DNA of 15,264 nt, from positions 1 to 15,264 of the forward strand of contig SVQJ01000024.1 in NCBI GenBank assembly GCA_015065395.1. Reading direction: 5' to 3'. A program made the translations under genes and the position numbers. This document shows, in pieces, positions 1 through 7,556 of this stretch. This DNA is from Oscillospiraceae bacterium. Lineage in GTDB: Bacteria > Bacillota > Clostridia > Oscillospirales > CAG-272. Position 1 is the first letter of the stretch, and every line of letters begins with the position of its first letter. The notes beneath the pieces were generated by a model that saw only the letters and a list, made by a program, of their open reading frames with translations, did no database searches and was not told where the DNA came from.

Positions 1-21
1 TGTGTTTTCATTAAGTATCAT
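1..21 (-). CDS. Possible start of the next operon gene (7 codons only)
   Basis: Downstream of miaB on the minus strand an ATG at 21-19 opens a frame (MILNENT) that runs off the window. An AAGG lies about 11 nt before it. In many Firmicutes miaB is followed by mutS, but the seven visible residues do not identify any family, so this is only a candidate start of the gene that follows miaB in the same operon. Confidence 0.3.
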
Positions 22-46
22 GGTTTTAGTGACCTTTCGGAATTTA

Positions 47-1468
47 TTATTTTTCTATCTCCCCTGAAAGGCAGAAGAGATCGCTTTTGGTTATTTTTAC
101 GTTGACGAACTGTCCTTTAAGTGAAGGATCGCCCTTGAAATGGATGGGACGGGGAGTATCAGCTCTTCCCGTCATCATCTGAGGATCGTTCTTGCTTTCT
201 TCCTCGCAAAGAACCTTAAGCGTCCTGCCCACGAAACGGGCATTGCGCTTATCGGTGATGGTATCCTGCAGAGAGAGCAGCCTTGCATATCGGTCGTTGG
301 CAACGGCACGGTCTATCTGATCGGGCATTTTTGCCGCAGGTGTTCCTTCTCTTGGGGAATAGATAAAGGAGAATATCATATCGTATTCCACCTCACGAAG
401 CAGGGATAGGGTATCGGAGAAGTCCTCTTCCGTTTCGCCGGGGAAGGCAACGATGATATCGCTGGTGATGCTCACGTCGGGAACTGCCTTTTTGAGCTTT
501 TCTATTATTCCAATATATTTTTCGCGGGTATATTTGCGGTTCATCCTTTCAAGGATGCGGTCAGAGCCGGACTGAACGGGGAGATGGAAGTGAGGAACTA
601 TCTTTTCCTCCTCCGCCATTGCGGCGATAAGCTCGTCTGAGGCATCCTTCGGATGGCTGGTCATAAATCTCAAACGGAAATCTCCGTTTATTTTACATAT
701 TTCCCTCATAAGGGAGGCAATATTTGTATTGTCAAAATCTTTTCCGTAGGAATTAACGTTCTGCCCGAGGAGCGTGATGTCCTTCGCTCCGTTTTCCACA
801 AGCATCCGCGCTTCTCTGAGGATATCCTCCGGTCTTCGGCTTCTTTCTCTGCCTCTCACATAGGGAACGATGCAGTAGGAGCAGAAATTATTGCATCCGT
901 ACATAACGGAAAGCCATGCCTTATAAGGGTTTTTTACCTTTGTGGGTATGCCTTCGGTTATACCGAAGCTCTCGCTGAAAACAAACTGTCTTTTTCCACC
1001 CTTCAAGGCACCCAGCACCAGAGAGGGAACCAAATGTATCGCTCCCGTATCGAAGGTAAAGGAAACGTAGGGATTGCTCATTTTCAGCTTTTCTGCACGG
1101 TGGCGCTGGGAGGGCATACATCCGCCCACTCCGATTATCAGGCGGGGGTTCTTTTCTTTTATGTGCTTCATTTCTCCTATAATGGAGAGTGCCTTCTTTT
1201 CCGCGTGCTCGCGGATAGCACAGGTGTTGACAAGGATGAGAGACGCATCCTTGATATTTGCTGTTTCCTTATAGCCCATGGCACAGCAAAGACCGGCTAA
1301 GCGTTCGCTGTCCGCCTCGTTTTGCTGACAGCCGAAGGTCTCTATATAGTAAAGGGGCTCGTCCTCTGCAAACATTCCGGAAAGCAGCTTTTTCACCTCA
1401 GCGCATTCCTTGATGCCGGTGAAAAGGTTATCCTCAGAGGACGGAATATTGAAATTATTATTTATCAT
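47..1468 (-). CDS. miaB: tRNA-2-methylthio-N6-dimethylallyladenosine synthase (MiaB)
   Basis: MiaB is a cytoplasmic radical-SAM methylthiotransferase that turns i6A37 of tRNAs reading UNN codons into ms2i6A37. The protein (473 aa from the chosen start) has the N-terminal MTTase domain with the three cysteines of the auxiliary Fe-S cluster (ETFGCQQNEADS C47, LVNTCAIRE C83, VGGCMPSQ C117), the radical-SAM CxxxCxxC motif in YGCNNFCSYCIVPYVRGRE (C192, C196, C199), and a C-terminal TRAM-like segment (about 410-473). The QNEADSER and RGRERSR signatures fit MiaB better than RimO or MtaB. The frame is open up to 1600, but the start is placed at the ATG 1468-1466: GAGGAA lies about 10 nt before it, and longer versions would run deep into the preceding gene. 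As drawn, it overlaps the stop of the upstream VTT gene by 11 bp, so the two are probably translationally coupled. All key residues are present. Confidence 0.95.
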   Translation of the reverse strand: MINNNFNIPSSEDNLFTGIKECAEVKKLLSGMFAEDEPLYYIETFGCQQNEADSERLAGLCCAMGYKETANIKDASLILVNTCAIREHAEKKALSIIGEMKHIKEKNPRLIIGVGGCMPSQRHRAEKLKMSNPYVSFTFDTGAIHLVPSLVLGALKGGKRQFVFSESFGITEGIPTKVKNPYKAWLSVMYGCNNFCSYCIVPYVRGRERSRRPEDILREARMLVENGAKDITLLGQNVNSYGKDFDNTNIASLMREICKINGDFRLRFMTSHPKDASDELIAAMAEEEKIVPHFHLPVQSGSDRILERMNRKYTREKYIGIIEKLKKAVPDVSITSDIIVAFPGETEEDFSDTLSLLREVEYDMIFSFIYSPREGTPAAKMPDQIDRAVANDRYARLLSLQDTITDKRNARFVGRTLKVLCEEESKNDPQMMTGRADTPRPIHFKGDPSLKGQFVNVKITKSDLFCLSGEIEK

Positions 1469-2177
1469 TTTTGCACATTTCCTCATTGGGATTTTTGTTT
1501 TTTGCGTCAAGGATCTTATTGTAAATAAGTATTCCTCCCAGACTGACAATACCCACGATAGCGAAAACAACGAGAGAAAGGAGGTATTTTCCTTCGGCAA
1601 CGCTGTCTCCCACGTATGTGGAGGAGATGACTGAGGGGATCCTTGCCACGGTGGATATGATAAGAAATCTTATCATGCCCATACCCGTAAGGGGGGAAAA
1701 GTATGTAAGAACATCCTTTGGGGTTCCGGGGATGAACATGAGGATGAACACGAATATATCTCTTTTTGCGGGAACCTTCAAAAACTTCAGCCGATCATAT
1801 TTTTCACTTCCGATAACCTTATCCACCAACGGCTTTCCCAGGGTCTTCACGATGAGGAAGATGATAAAGGTTCCGCAAAGTATTCCCGAAAGGCAGAAAA
1901 GAGTTCCGCCCACGGTACCGTAAAGCAGTCCTGCGCAAAGCTCAAGCGGTTCTCCCGGGATGATGGCGAATATGACCTGAGCCACCTGGAGAAGGAACAT
2001 AAACAGCAGTCCCCATATTCCGAGGGATTTCACAAAATCCGAAAGTCCGTCGGTCACTGTGTCAAGTCCGTGCTTTTGTATTATGAGGACGATCGCAAGG
2101 CAGATGAGCGCCATGAACAAAAGCGCTGCCGCAACGGCTGCGATCTTCAGGATATTAAGCTTTTTTCGTTTTTCCAT
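1458..2177 (-). CDS. VTT-domain (TVP38/TMEM64, DedA-like) membrane protein
   Basis: A 239-residue polytopic membrane protein. An N-terminal helix (about 10-34) is followed by the VTT/SNARE-associated core. GEPLELCAGLLYGTVGG is the first re-entrant-loop signature, FIPGTPKDVLTYFSPLTG the second, and TVARIPSVISSTYVGDS carries the conserved R-x-P near the end of the core. A final helix (about 205-228) and a charged tail follow. TVP38/TMEM64 and DedA relatives are thought to act in lipid scrambling or transport across the membrane; the substrate here is unknown. The start is the ATG at 2177-2175, one base after the TAA of the ApbE-like gene; an alternative ATG further upstream lies inside that gene. 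It sits between the ApbE-like lipoprotein gene and miaB in one operon. The neighbours do not point to a specific substrate. Confidence 0.85.
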   Translation of the reverse strand: MEKRKKLNILKIAAVAAALLFMALICLAIVLIIQKHGLDTVTDGLSDFVKSLGIWGLLFMFLLQVAQVIFAIIPGEPLELCAGLLYGTVGGTLFCLSGILCGTFIIFLIVKTLGKPLVDKVIGSEKYDRLKFLKVPAKRDIFVFILMFIPGTPKDVLTYFSPLTGMGMIRFLIISTVARIPSVISSTYVGDSVAEGKYLLSLVVFAIVGIVSLGGILIYNKILDAKNKNPNEEMCKNDK

Positions 2178-2178
2178 A

Positions 2179-3207
2179 TTATTCTTCAGATGCTTTCTCA
2201 TTTGCTTCTGTGTATATATTTGGGTCATCGGCCTTTGGTGTCTTTTTGACCGTTTTGTTCTTTTCCGTCATAACGGCCTCAAAGGAAAGCTCACCCTTGT
2301 CATAAATCTCAAGCATTTTGTCGCTGCCGTGAAAATAACCGAGATCAGCAAGGATAACTGCCAGCTTTGCATCGGCGCTGTATACAGCGCAATGGGCAAG
2401 GCTTCCTTCGCCTTTGCCTGTTTTCATATTACGGGTACTTGTAAGACGGCTGCTCGCAACACTCACGTATCCGGAGTAGATATGGAAGGTGCCTGTTGCT
2501 TCATTGCTTTGGGGATCAAATATATCGATTGCAAAGGCTGTGCCGTCACTTTTTTCTCCGAAAACTCCGGCTGTTGCGTTCAAAGAGGCGATACCGTATT
2601 TGACGGGACTTTCCTTAAGATATTCGATTACCTTGGAAAGGGCATAGCCTTCGCGGAGATTTCCAAGATAAAGTGTTGCTTCAGGGTCGGATTTTGTCAC
2701 AGAGCTTTCCGAAAGGGTAAATTTATCAATTCCTGTGTGTGTTGCCGCAAGAGTGATTGCTTCGTCCGTGGCTTCGGGGGATTTTTCAAGAAGGGAAACA
2801 AGATTACCGCAGGTCGGGTCATAAAGACCGAGGGTCTTTTCGGAAAGCTCAAAAGCCCATCCCAGCTCTTCAAGGGTAGCGGTACGGATATTAAGGACGG
2901 TATTGGCTCGGGTATTGATTTTGGCTACGTCCGAATCCGGATCGTCCTCAGAAAGAAGGTCCATAGCGCCGTCCATTATATCAACAGCTTTGTTAAAGAT
3001 GCTTTCCAGCTTTTTTTTCGGGATTATCTCTCCGTCCTTGGATTCCTTGGAGAGGGAAAGATAAAATCTTCCCGCGCTGCTTTTTTCTTCGCGGACGAAA
3101 TAAATATCGTCCTCTTTTTCAGTATTGTTGCTTTGGCAGGAAGTGAGAAATGTGCCTGAAATAAGCAGCAAAGCCGCCAGGAATATACATAATGATCTTT
3201 TTTTCAT
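2179..3207 (-). CDS. ApbE-like lipoprotein, probably not catalytic
   Basis: The 342-residue protein begins with a lipoprotein signal (MKKRSLCIFLAALLLISGTF then LTSC, lipid-modified Cys24), so it should be anchored on the outer face of the membrane. The body has the ApbE (FAD:protein FMN transferase) layout: an early MD..S motif (DIMDGAMDLLSEDDPDSDVAKIN, about 76-98), LYDPTCGNLV at 128-137, LGNLREGYAL at 181-190 (family LGxxxKGYxxD), GIASLNATAGVFG at 205-217 (family LxNxGGDxxxxG), and a C-terminal ADAKLAVILADLG. However, the KGY lysine is Glu, the Asp after it is Ser, the GGD motif is lost, no HIxDPxTG motif is present, and the Asp/Thr of the metal-binding ADALATA motif align with V and D. Active ApbE attaches FMN to Thr of Rnf/Nqr subunits; none is encoded nearby. 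A good SD (GGGAGG) and a consensus promoter precede it, so it is expressed and first in its operon. Confidence 0.75.
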   Translation of the reverse strand: MKKRSLCIFLAALLLISGTFLTSCQSNNTEKEDDIYFVREEKSSAGRFYLSLSKESKDGEIIPKKKLESIFNKAVDIMDGAMDLLSEDDPDSDVAKINTRANTVLNIRTATLEELGWAFELSEKTLGLYDPTCGNLVSLLEKSPEATDEAITLAATHTGIDKFTLSESSVTKSDPEATLYLGNLREGYALSKVIEYLKESPVKYGIASLNATAGVFGEKSDGTAFAIDIFDPQSNEATGTFHIYSGYVSVASSRLTSTRNMKTGKGEGSLAHCAVYSADAKLAVILADLGYFHGSDKMLEIYDKGELSFEAVMTEKNKTVKKTPKADDPNIYTEANEKASEE

Positions 3208-3243
3208 TCCTTATATCCTCCCGAAAAAATACATATTCATTAT

Positions 3244-3272
3244 ATTATACTCCTATTAAAACTTAAAGTCAA
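3244..3272 (-). promoter_or_regulatory. Sigma-A-type promoter of the apbE-like/VTT/miaB operon
   Basis: On the minus strand TTGACT (3272-3267) and TATAAT (3249-3244) are separated by exactly 17 bp, close to the housekeeping consensus. The predicted start is near 3237, giving a leader of about 30 nt that carries the SD GGGAGG in front of the ATG at 3207. No other strong promoter is seen before miaB. Confidence 0.85.
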
Positions 3273-3342
3273 GAAAACCGTGGTGAAAAAGGAACTGCAA
3301 AAACATCAGCATTAAATTTGTATTTGACGGAGAGAAACGGTC

Positions 3343-3360
3343 GCTTTTTTGAAAAAAAGC
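3343..3360. repeat. Inverted repeat, 8-bp A/T-rich arms
   Basis: GCTTTTTT and AAAAAAGC flank a 2-base GA loop. It is the outermost of the hairpins in the gene-free stretch between the two minus-strand operons. It lacks a GC-rich stem and is unlikely to work well as a terminator by itself. Confidence 0.6.
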
Positions 3361-3414
3361 TCTGCAAAAAACTTTACAGACAGGTTTTGCTGAATATTAC
3401 AAGGCAAAAGGCAC

Positions 3415-3438
3415 GTCAGAGCATCATAATGCTCTGAC
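3415..3438. repeat. Perfect inverted repeat, 10-bp arms
   Basis: GTCAGAGCAT, a 4-base CATA loop and ATGCTCTGAC. A further short hairpin (GGCACC GAA GGTGTC, 3442-3456) follows directly. Neither is followed by a T run, so they look like parts of a repeated intergenic element rather than terminators. Confidence 0.75.
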
Positions 3439-3460
3439 AGCGGCACCGAAGGTGTCATAA

Positions 3461-3524
3461 CCTCAAAAGGATAGAACGGAAAAAAATGAGCTTGTTCATT
3501 TTTTTCCGTTCTATCCTTTTGAGG
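3461..3524. repeat. Long palindrome with perfect 29-bp arms
   Basis: Left arm 3461-3489 and right arm 3496-3524 are exact reverse complements around a 6-base loop (GCTTGT). The arms begin CCTCAAAAGGATAG and include a run of seven A (left) or seven T (right). On the plus strand the right arm is followed by GGCCTTTTT. It lies downstream of the mltG terminator and upstream of the apbE-like promoter, where no convergent gene pair needs a double terminator. Possible identities are a folded MITE-like element, an mRNA-stabilising or end-forming element, or a protein-binding palindrome. The sequence does not decide. Confidence 0.85.
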
Positions 3525-3568
3525 GCCTTTTTGCATTTTCGCTATCTTAGTCTTCTTAAAGTTCCTTT

Positions 3569-3592
3569 GGTTCTTTCCTTTCAAGGAAAGAA
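3569..3592. repeat. Dispersed palindromic repeat, copy 1
   Basis: GGTTCTTTCCTT, TC loop, AAGGAAAGAA. The same palindrome with the loop reversed (GA) is found at 11543-11566, so the two are copies in opposite orientation. In this copy the last two bases of the right arm have diverged (TG in place of CC). Confidence 0.65.
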
Positions 3593-3601
3593 TGAAAAGA
3601 A

Positions 3602-3638
3602 AAACCCATGTAAAAGCCGGATGCATTTACATGGGTTT
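3602..3638 (-). terminator. Intrinsic terminator of the ftsK-mltG operon
   Basis: Read on the minus strand, 20 nt after the mltG stop, a perfect 13-bp stem (AAACCCATGTAAA paired with TTTACATGGGTTT) with an 11-base loop is followed by TTCTTTTC. It closes the six-gene operon. Confidence 0.8.
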
Positions 3639-3658
3639 GCTTTGAAAACCTACATATT

Positions 3659-5464
3659 TTAACCCTGTGCGTTGACCTGTTTTACTTTCTCGATGTTTTG
3701 GGTATGCTCGGTGATGCCGCTGGCAAAATACGTTTTGCCGTAATTATCGGTAACGAAATAATAATAGGTGGATTCTGCGGGATAGAGAGCGTATCTGATT
3801 GCGCTGGCACCGGGGTTTGTTATAGCGCCCGGGGTCAGGCCGGGATTCAGATATGTGTTGTAGGGGCTCACGAACTGGTTATCCTCGGGAGTGACCTTAT
3901 CGGGGCGGACGCCTGTAGCGATCTGGATGGCATAGACGGTGGTTGCATCGCTTTCAAGCCTTGGGTAGGTGACGGAGTTGTTAAGTCTGTTATGGAAAAC
4001 GGAGGAGACATACATATAGTCCGAGACCTTACCTGCCTCCTTTTCCACGAGGGAAGCGATGGTGATTATCTCATCAACGGTGTAACCGATTTCTGCGGCC
4101 TTGACCCTATAGTCTTCAACGAAGACCTCTTCAAATCTTGCCAGGAGCTTGTTTATGACCATTTGTTCGCTGGAAGCGTTATAGAATTCATAGGTATCGG
4201 GGAAAAGATAACCCTCTAAAAGATAGGCGCGTCCTTCGCGGGGAGGATTTTTAATAAGCTCTTCAACGAACCAATAATTTTTGAAGAGCTCGGGGTTATT
4301 TACGACCTCGATATATTTCTCTCTTTTTCCTATCCCCTTTTCCACCATTATATCGATGATCTCATCAACGGATGATCCCTCGGGTATGGTGATCCAGGTG
4401 GTTCCCGTCACTATCTGCTCCTTAAAGGCATAGCGTAGGTCGTCATAGCTCATGGAGGGGGAGACCTGATAGGTTCCGGGAATGAACTTTCCATCATCAT
4501 GCTTCATAGAGGCATACATTTTGAATATACCGGGGAAGTTGATAATTCCGTTATCTGCAAGTATACGGGATATATCCTTTATATTTGCATCGTCCTTATC
4601 GATGGTTATTTCGATAACCTCATCGCTTTTTACGAAAGCAAAAACATCGTTTCCTATGCGGATAACGAAAATGGAAATAAAGACACTCACAACAAGGACG
4701 ATGGCCATATATGCCATAGCCTTGACGATACCGATCATGAGATCTGCGCCGTCCTTTGCGCTCTGGGCCTTTGAAGTGTTTTTGTCCTTTGCATTATCCT
4801 GTCGTTCCTCGGAGGAGGTAAAGGATGAGCTTTTTCCCCGTGAGGTGTTTTTCCCTGTTGTACCTGCATCAACGCCGGGGAGAGCTCTTCGGGATTTATA
4901 TGCAGGTGTGGGTGAGGTAGCGGCAGGCGCGGAAGAGGGAATAGTTCGCACGTTTGTACCGCTTTGTGCAACGGCAGGGCGATCCCCGGCTTGAGCGGGA
5001 GACTCAGGCCTTGGCATTTCTTGCCGCACGTCAGCACCGGGCCGCGGATATCTGGGGGCAGACTGGTTGGGCATGGCAGGTCTTCTTGGGGGAGCAGGGC
5101 GCACCGCAGAAGGATTTTGTCTGTTCATGCTTCCCTGTGCTGCCATAGGTCTGCGAGCACCCTGCTGTATTCCGGGAGCGGAAGGTGAGGAGGGCGGGAC
5201 GGCTCCGGGAGCACCCGTTTCGTTTCCTGCCGTCCTTACGGGACGTACAGGTACGGCACTCCCGCCTGCGCCAGCAGGGGGGACTGTTCTTTGCTGCTGT
5301 GCCTGGCGTGCAGGAGCAGGCCTTTGGGGCATCTGCGGATTTTGCGCGGGTCTCGGACGGGGAGCTGCATTGGCGCCTGCAGCCTCTGCTCTTTTCCTTT
5401 GAAGTATAGCTTCATTGTCAAAGCCCTGAGAGCTTTCGTTTCTTGATTTTTCGTTTTCATTCAT
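3659..5464 (-). CDS. mltG: Endolytic murein transglycosylase MltG with long disordered N-terminus
   Basis: MltG (YceG family) is a single-pass membrane enzyme that cuts nascent glycan strands and so sets their length. The 601-residue protein has three parts: a cytoplasmic tail of about 240 residues rich in Pro, Ala, Arg and Gln (PRPAQNPQMPQRPAPARQ...), one membrane helix at about 244-271 (MAYMAIVLVVSVFISIFVIR), and the extracellular part with a LysM-like subdomain (about 283-350) and the catalytic YceG domain. IASLVEKEAG carries the conserved Glu pair (about E474/E476), followed by VFHNRL, LESDATTVYA, YNTYLNPGLTPGAITNPG and YYYFVTD, all MltG signatures. The start is the ATG at 5464, with GGAAAGG about 12 nt upstream; a TTG four codons earlier lies directly against that SD. 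It is the last gene of the ftsK operon, 30 bp after the CPBP gene and just before the terminator. The tail makes it longer than the roughly 340-400 residues of many homologues. Confidence 0.95.
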   Translation of the reverse strand: MNENEKSRNESSQGFDNEAILQRKRAEAAGANAAPRPRPAQNPQMPQRPAPARQAQQQRTVPPAGAGGSAVPVRPVRTAGNETGAPGAVPPSSPSAPGIQQGARRPMAAQGSMNRQNPSAVRPAPPRRPAMPNQSAPRYPRPGADVRQEMPRPESPAQAGDRPAVAQSGTNVRTIPSSAPAATSPTPAYKSRRALPGVDAGTTGKNTSRGKSSSFTSSEERQDNAKDKNTSKAQSAKDGADLMIGIVKAMAYMAIVLVVSVFISIFVIRIGNDVFAFVKSDEVIEITIDKDDANIKDISRILADNGIINFPGIFKMYASMKHDDGKFIPGTYQVSPSMSYDDLRYAFKEQIVTGTTWITIPEGSSVDEIIDIMVEKGIGKREKYIEVVNNPELFKNYWFVEELIKNPPREGRAYLLEGYLFPDTYEFYNASSEQMVINKLLARFEEVFVEDYRVKAAEIGYTVDEIITIASLVEKEAGKVSDYMYVSSVFHNRLNNSVTYPRLESDATTVYAIQIATGVRPDKVTPEDNQFVSPYNTYLNPGLTPGAITNPGASAIRYALYPAESTYYYFVTDNYGKTYFASGITEHTQNIEKVKQVNAQG

Positions 5465-5494
5465 AAGAATTACCAACCTTTCCGATGGTTTTTC

Positions 5495-6412
5495 CTACAG
5501 TACGAAGGATACTATGGAATAAAAGATTAAAAGTACCAGAAGAGTGGGAGAGAAGAAAGCCTGGCAGACCAAAGGGGGATCGGTTTTCTTCACTTTTTTT
5601 ACAAGGGGTGAGGGGCGGTTTTTCACGCCGTAATCGTAATATATATTTTCGGCTCTTCTGAAAAAGAGTATTGCCGAAATAAGCATGACCGAAACGACTA
5701 TGAACGTAAGAATAATGATACCGCCGCTGTGCTTTGCCGCGATTTTGTATATATAATTCTCAAAATTCAGAACAAAGAGATTGTTTGCAACATGGATCAG
5801 CATTGAGGGGAAAATGCTTTGCGTTGCGTTTGCGGTGATACCCAGAATGATTCCTGAGAAAAGGTATATGGGCAAGCGCACGGGAGAAAAATGGAGAAGA
5901 GCGAAAAGCAGTGCCGGCATGATGACGCTTGCGGCGGTACCGTATTTTGAATATTCCGCTCTGACGATGCCGCGAAACAGAAATTCCTCAAGGATCGCAG
6001 GTATAATCGCAAATGCGATCGCCGCGTATATGCTGTCGTTCGTTCCGAAGGATGCGATCTTTGAATTCTGCACATCCATGCTCGAGCCGGCGAAGCTTTC
6101 AGGGAAAAGAGTGTACATAACAAGGCTGAGGGCGATGCTTGCCGAAACGATAAAAAGGAAAGCGTATGCCGCAAAGGTGAAATGAGAAGCCTTTGGGGCA
6201 GATATGAAAAGTCCGCTTTTATAGTCCTTGCCCTTCATAAGGCAGAAGAATGCCGCAGGAAGTCCAAGGCATATAAGCTGGAGGATTATAAACGTGAGAT
6301 AGGGATTGGTATTTGCGGATATCTTTGATATATCAATATGCTCTGCAACGAGCATCATAGCACTCACAACGATTATAAGTGCGGGAGCTGAGTGTATTCC
6401 TTTAATTTTCAA
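5495..6412 (-). CDS. CPBP-family intramembrane metalloprotease
   Basis: A 305-residue polytopic membrane protein with the CPBP (CAAX protease and bacteriocin-processing; Abi) motifs: PAILEEFLFRG with E142, E143 and R147 (EExxxR), FALLHFSP with H174, and SMLIHVANN with H207 and N211. These are the metal and catalytic residues of the family, and all are intact. About eight hydrophobic segments are visible, plus a basic cytoplasmic loop (RRAENIYYDYGVKNRPSPLVKKVKK) before the final helix. Family members process prenylated proteins, peptides or bacteriocins, or confer self-immunity; no peptide substrate gene is seen nearby. The start is a TTG at 6412 that overlaps the stop of the cyclo-ligase gene by 11 bp, with GGTGG 9 nt upstream. 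The next ATG is about 18 codons in and would cut into the first helix, so I keep TTG. Confidence 0.85.
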   Translation of the reverse strand: MKIKGIHSAPALIIVVSAMMLVAEHIDISKISANTNPYLTFIILQLICLGLPAAFFCLMKGKDYKSGLFISAPKASHFTFAAYAFLFIVSASIALSLVMYTLFPESFAGSSMDVQNSKIASFGTNDSIYAAIAFAIIPAILEEFLFRGIVRAEYSKYGTAASVIMPALLFALLHFSPVRLPIYLFSGIILGITANATQSIFPSMLIHVANNLFVLNFENYIYKIAAKHSGGIIILTFIVVSVMLISAILFFRRAENIYYDYGVKNRPSPLVKKVKKTDPPLVCQAFFSPTLLVLLIFYSIVSFVL

Positions 6413-6983
6413 CTGTTTTTTCCACCCTGCTTTCGGTGATGATGTAATTGGTTTTTATGTCTGTTTTGTCTTTGGGGAGGCTTTTGCTGACGCACTCTTC
6501 AAAGCATACGGTCGCTGTTATGCCCGGGAAGGAGGAGAGATAACGGTCATAATATCCGCCGCCGTACCCGAGACGAAATCCGTGAGGATCAACGCTGAGG
6601 GCAGGAACGAAGCAGATATCGTTTTCGCCGAGAAGCGCCGGGGTCACTGGCGACAAATCTTGGGAGGGCTCTAAAATGCCCATCATACCACGGGAGAGAT
6701 CGTGGGCTGATGTAACCGTATAAAAATCCATGATCCCGTTTTTCTTGCATTTCGGGAAGGCCACCCTTTTTCCCATTTTGAGCAAAGAATCAAAAAGAAG
6801 GGAAAGGTCAGCTTCAGAACCCACCGCGCTGTAAAGAAGAACAGTTTTAGCCTTGTGCAAAAAGGGGAGTGAGAGTGCATTCTTGCATATTTTCTCACTG
6901 AGAATTGATTTAAGCGGGGCAAGGGACGCGCGTCTTTCTTTGAAAAAGGTGCGCAGGAGTCTTTTTTCTTCTGAGGCTGTCAT
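6402..6983 (-). CDS. 5-formyltetrahydrofolate cyclo-ligase
   Basis: A 193-residue enzyme that converts 5-formyl-THF to 5,10-methenyl-THF using ATP (MTHFS; FAU1/YgfA family), returning this inhibitory storage folate to the one-carbon pool. It starts with a basic helix (EEKRLLRTFFKERRASL) and contains VLLYSAVGSEADL, KRVAFPKC, and the diagnostic ATP-site motif DPHGFRLGYGGGYYDRYLS near residues 135-153. Length is normal. The start ATG at 6983 overlaps the stop of the DJ-1-like gene as ATGA, and its own end overlaps the CPBP start by 11 bp. This points to translational coupling across all three genes. It sits close to the thymidylate-kinase-like gene, and thymidylate synthesis consumes methylene-THF, so a shared role in dTTP and one-carbon supply is a reasonable inference. 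Confidence 0.93.
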   Translation of the reverse strand: MTASEEKRLLRTFFKERRASLAPLKSILSEKICKNALSLPFLHKAKTVLLYSAVGSEADLSLLFDSLLKMGKRVAFPKCKKNGIMDFYTVTSAHDLSRGMMGILEPSQDLSPVTPALLGENDICFVPALSVDPHGFRLGYGGGYYDRYLSSFPGITATVCFEECVSKSLPKDKTDIKTNYIITESRVEKTVEN

Positions 6984-7525
6984 TTTGCGAAAACAGCGCG
7001 CAGCACTGCATCTCCCGCTCCCTTATTGCAAAGTGCATCAATGAGGGCGGCAGAAAAGAGCGCGGCGCTTCCTGCAGCCTTTGCGGTTATGATGTTTTGG
7101 CTGACGGCAACATCGTTTTCGCTGATGCAGGCACCGAAAAGCTTTTCCTCAAAGCCGGGATAGCAGATCGCTGTTTTTCCGGAGAGCAGTCCCTTTTCTC
7201 CGAGAATGGAGGGGGCGGCACAGATGGCGGCGATATATGCGCCCTTTGCTGCGGCGCGGTCTATGAAGGAATTGACAGTCCTGCTGTTTTTCAGGTTAAG
7301 AGTTCCGGGCATTCCTCCGGGGAGAATGACCATTTCAATATCCTCATCCCGAGCGCAAAGCTCTCTTTCGGCTATATCTGCCTTGACGGTGATACCGTGT
7401 GCTCCGGTTATATATTCTCCGCCGATTCCGACGGTGCAGACTTCGATGCCTGCACGGCGAAGATAGTCTGTGGGAGTGAGAGCTTCAACCTCTTCAAATC
7501 CTTCTGCCAGGAAAAGATAAACCAT
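6980..7525 (-). CDS. DJ-1/PfpI family protein (YajL-like, putative deglycase)
   Basis: A 181-residue cytoplasmic protein of the DJ-1/ThiJ/PfpI superfamily. The nucleophile elbow AAICAAPSILGEKGLLSGK places the reactive cysteine at C102. The conserved Glu that hydrogen-bonds it is E14 in GFEEVEALTPTDYLRRAG, and ILPGGMPGTLNL forms the following loop. The pattern and length match the DJ-1/YajL clade, whose members are reported to repair glyoxal-modified proteins or nucleotides, or to act as oxidative-stress chaperones; the true activity of the clade is disputed. A good SD (GGAGGT, 5 nt before the ATG at 7525) gives it its own strong translation start, 31 bp after the kinase gene. Its TGA overlaps the cyclo-ligase ATG. 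In a nucleotide and folate context, a damage-control role is plausible but inferred. Confidence 0.9.
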   Translation of the reverse strand: MVYLFLAEGFEEVEALTPTDYLRRAGIEVCTVGIGGEYITGAHGITVKADIAERELCARDEDIEMVILPGGMPGTLNLKNSRTVNSFIDRAAAKGAYIAAICAAPSILGEKGLLSGKTAICYPGFEEKLFGACISENDVAVSQNIITAKAAGSAALFSAALIDALCNKGAGDAVLRAVFAK

Positions 7526-7556
7526 ATTTTACCTCCGAAAACGGTATGAATTATTA

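Larger units (their letters stand above)
3273..3658. other. Gene-free stretch between two minus-strand operons
   Basis: No credible gene is seen here. The only long open frame (3312-3626, minus) is read straight through the palindromes, has no ribosome site and resembles no family I know. The stretch holds four inverted repeats, one dispersed repeat copy and the operon terminator, each listed separately. Confidence 0.7.

Noticed and set aside
653..1300. 215-residue plus-strand open frame opposite miaB
   Set aside because: Shadow of the conserved radical-SAM gene; no start signal or domain.
2059..3159. 366-residue plus-strand open frame opposite the ApbE-like gene
   Set aside because: It is the antisense of a gene with a lipoprotein signal, promoter and ribosome site. 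The translated product is rich in Cys/Phe in the way of antisense frames.
3415..3524. Palindromes as remains of an IS element
   Set aside because: No transposase fragment, no paired terminal repeats around a coding part and no target duplication are visible.
3312..3626. A 104-residue minus-strand open frame in the intergenic repeat region
   Set aside because: It is read across both arms of the palindromes and into the mltG terminator, has no ribosome site and no recognisable domain; its composition follows the A/T runs.
4735..5409. Several open frames on both strands opposite the MltG tail
   Set aside because: They come from the GC-rich, low-stop repetitive codons of the Pro/Ala/Arg-rich tail and have no family features.
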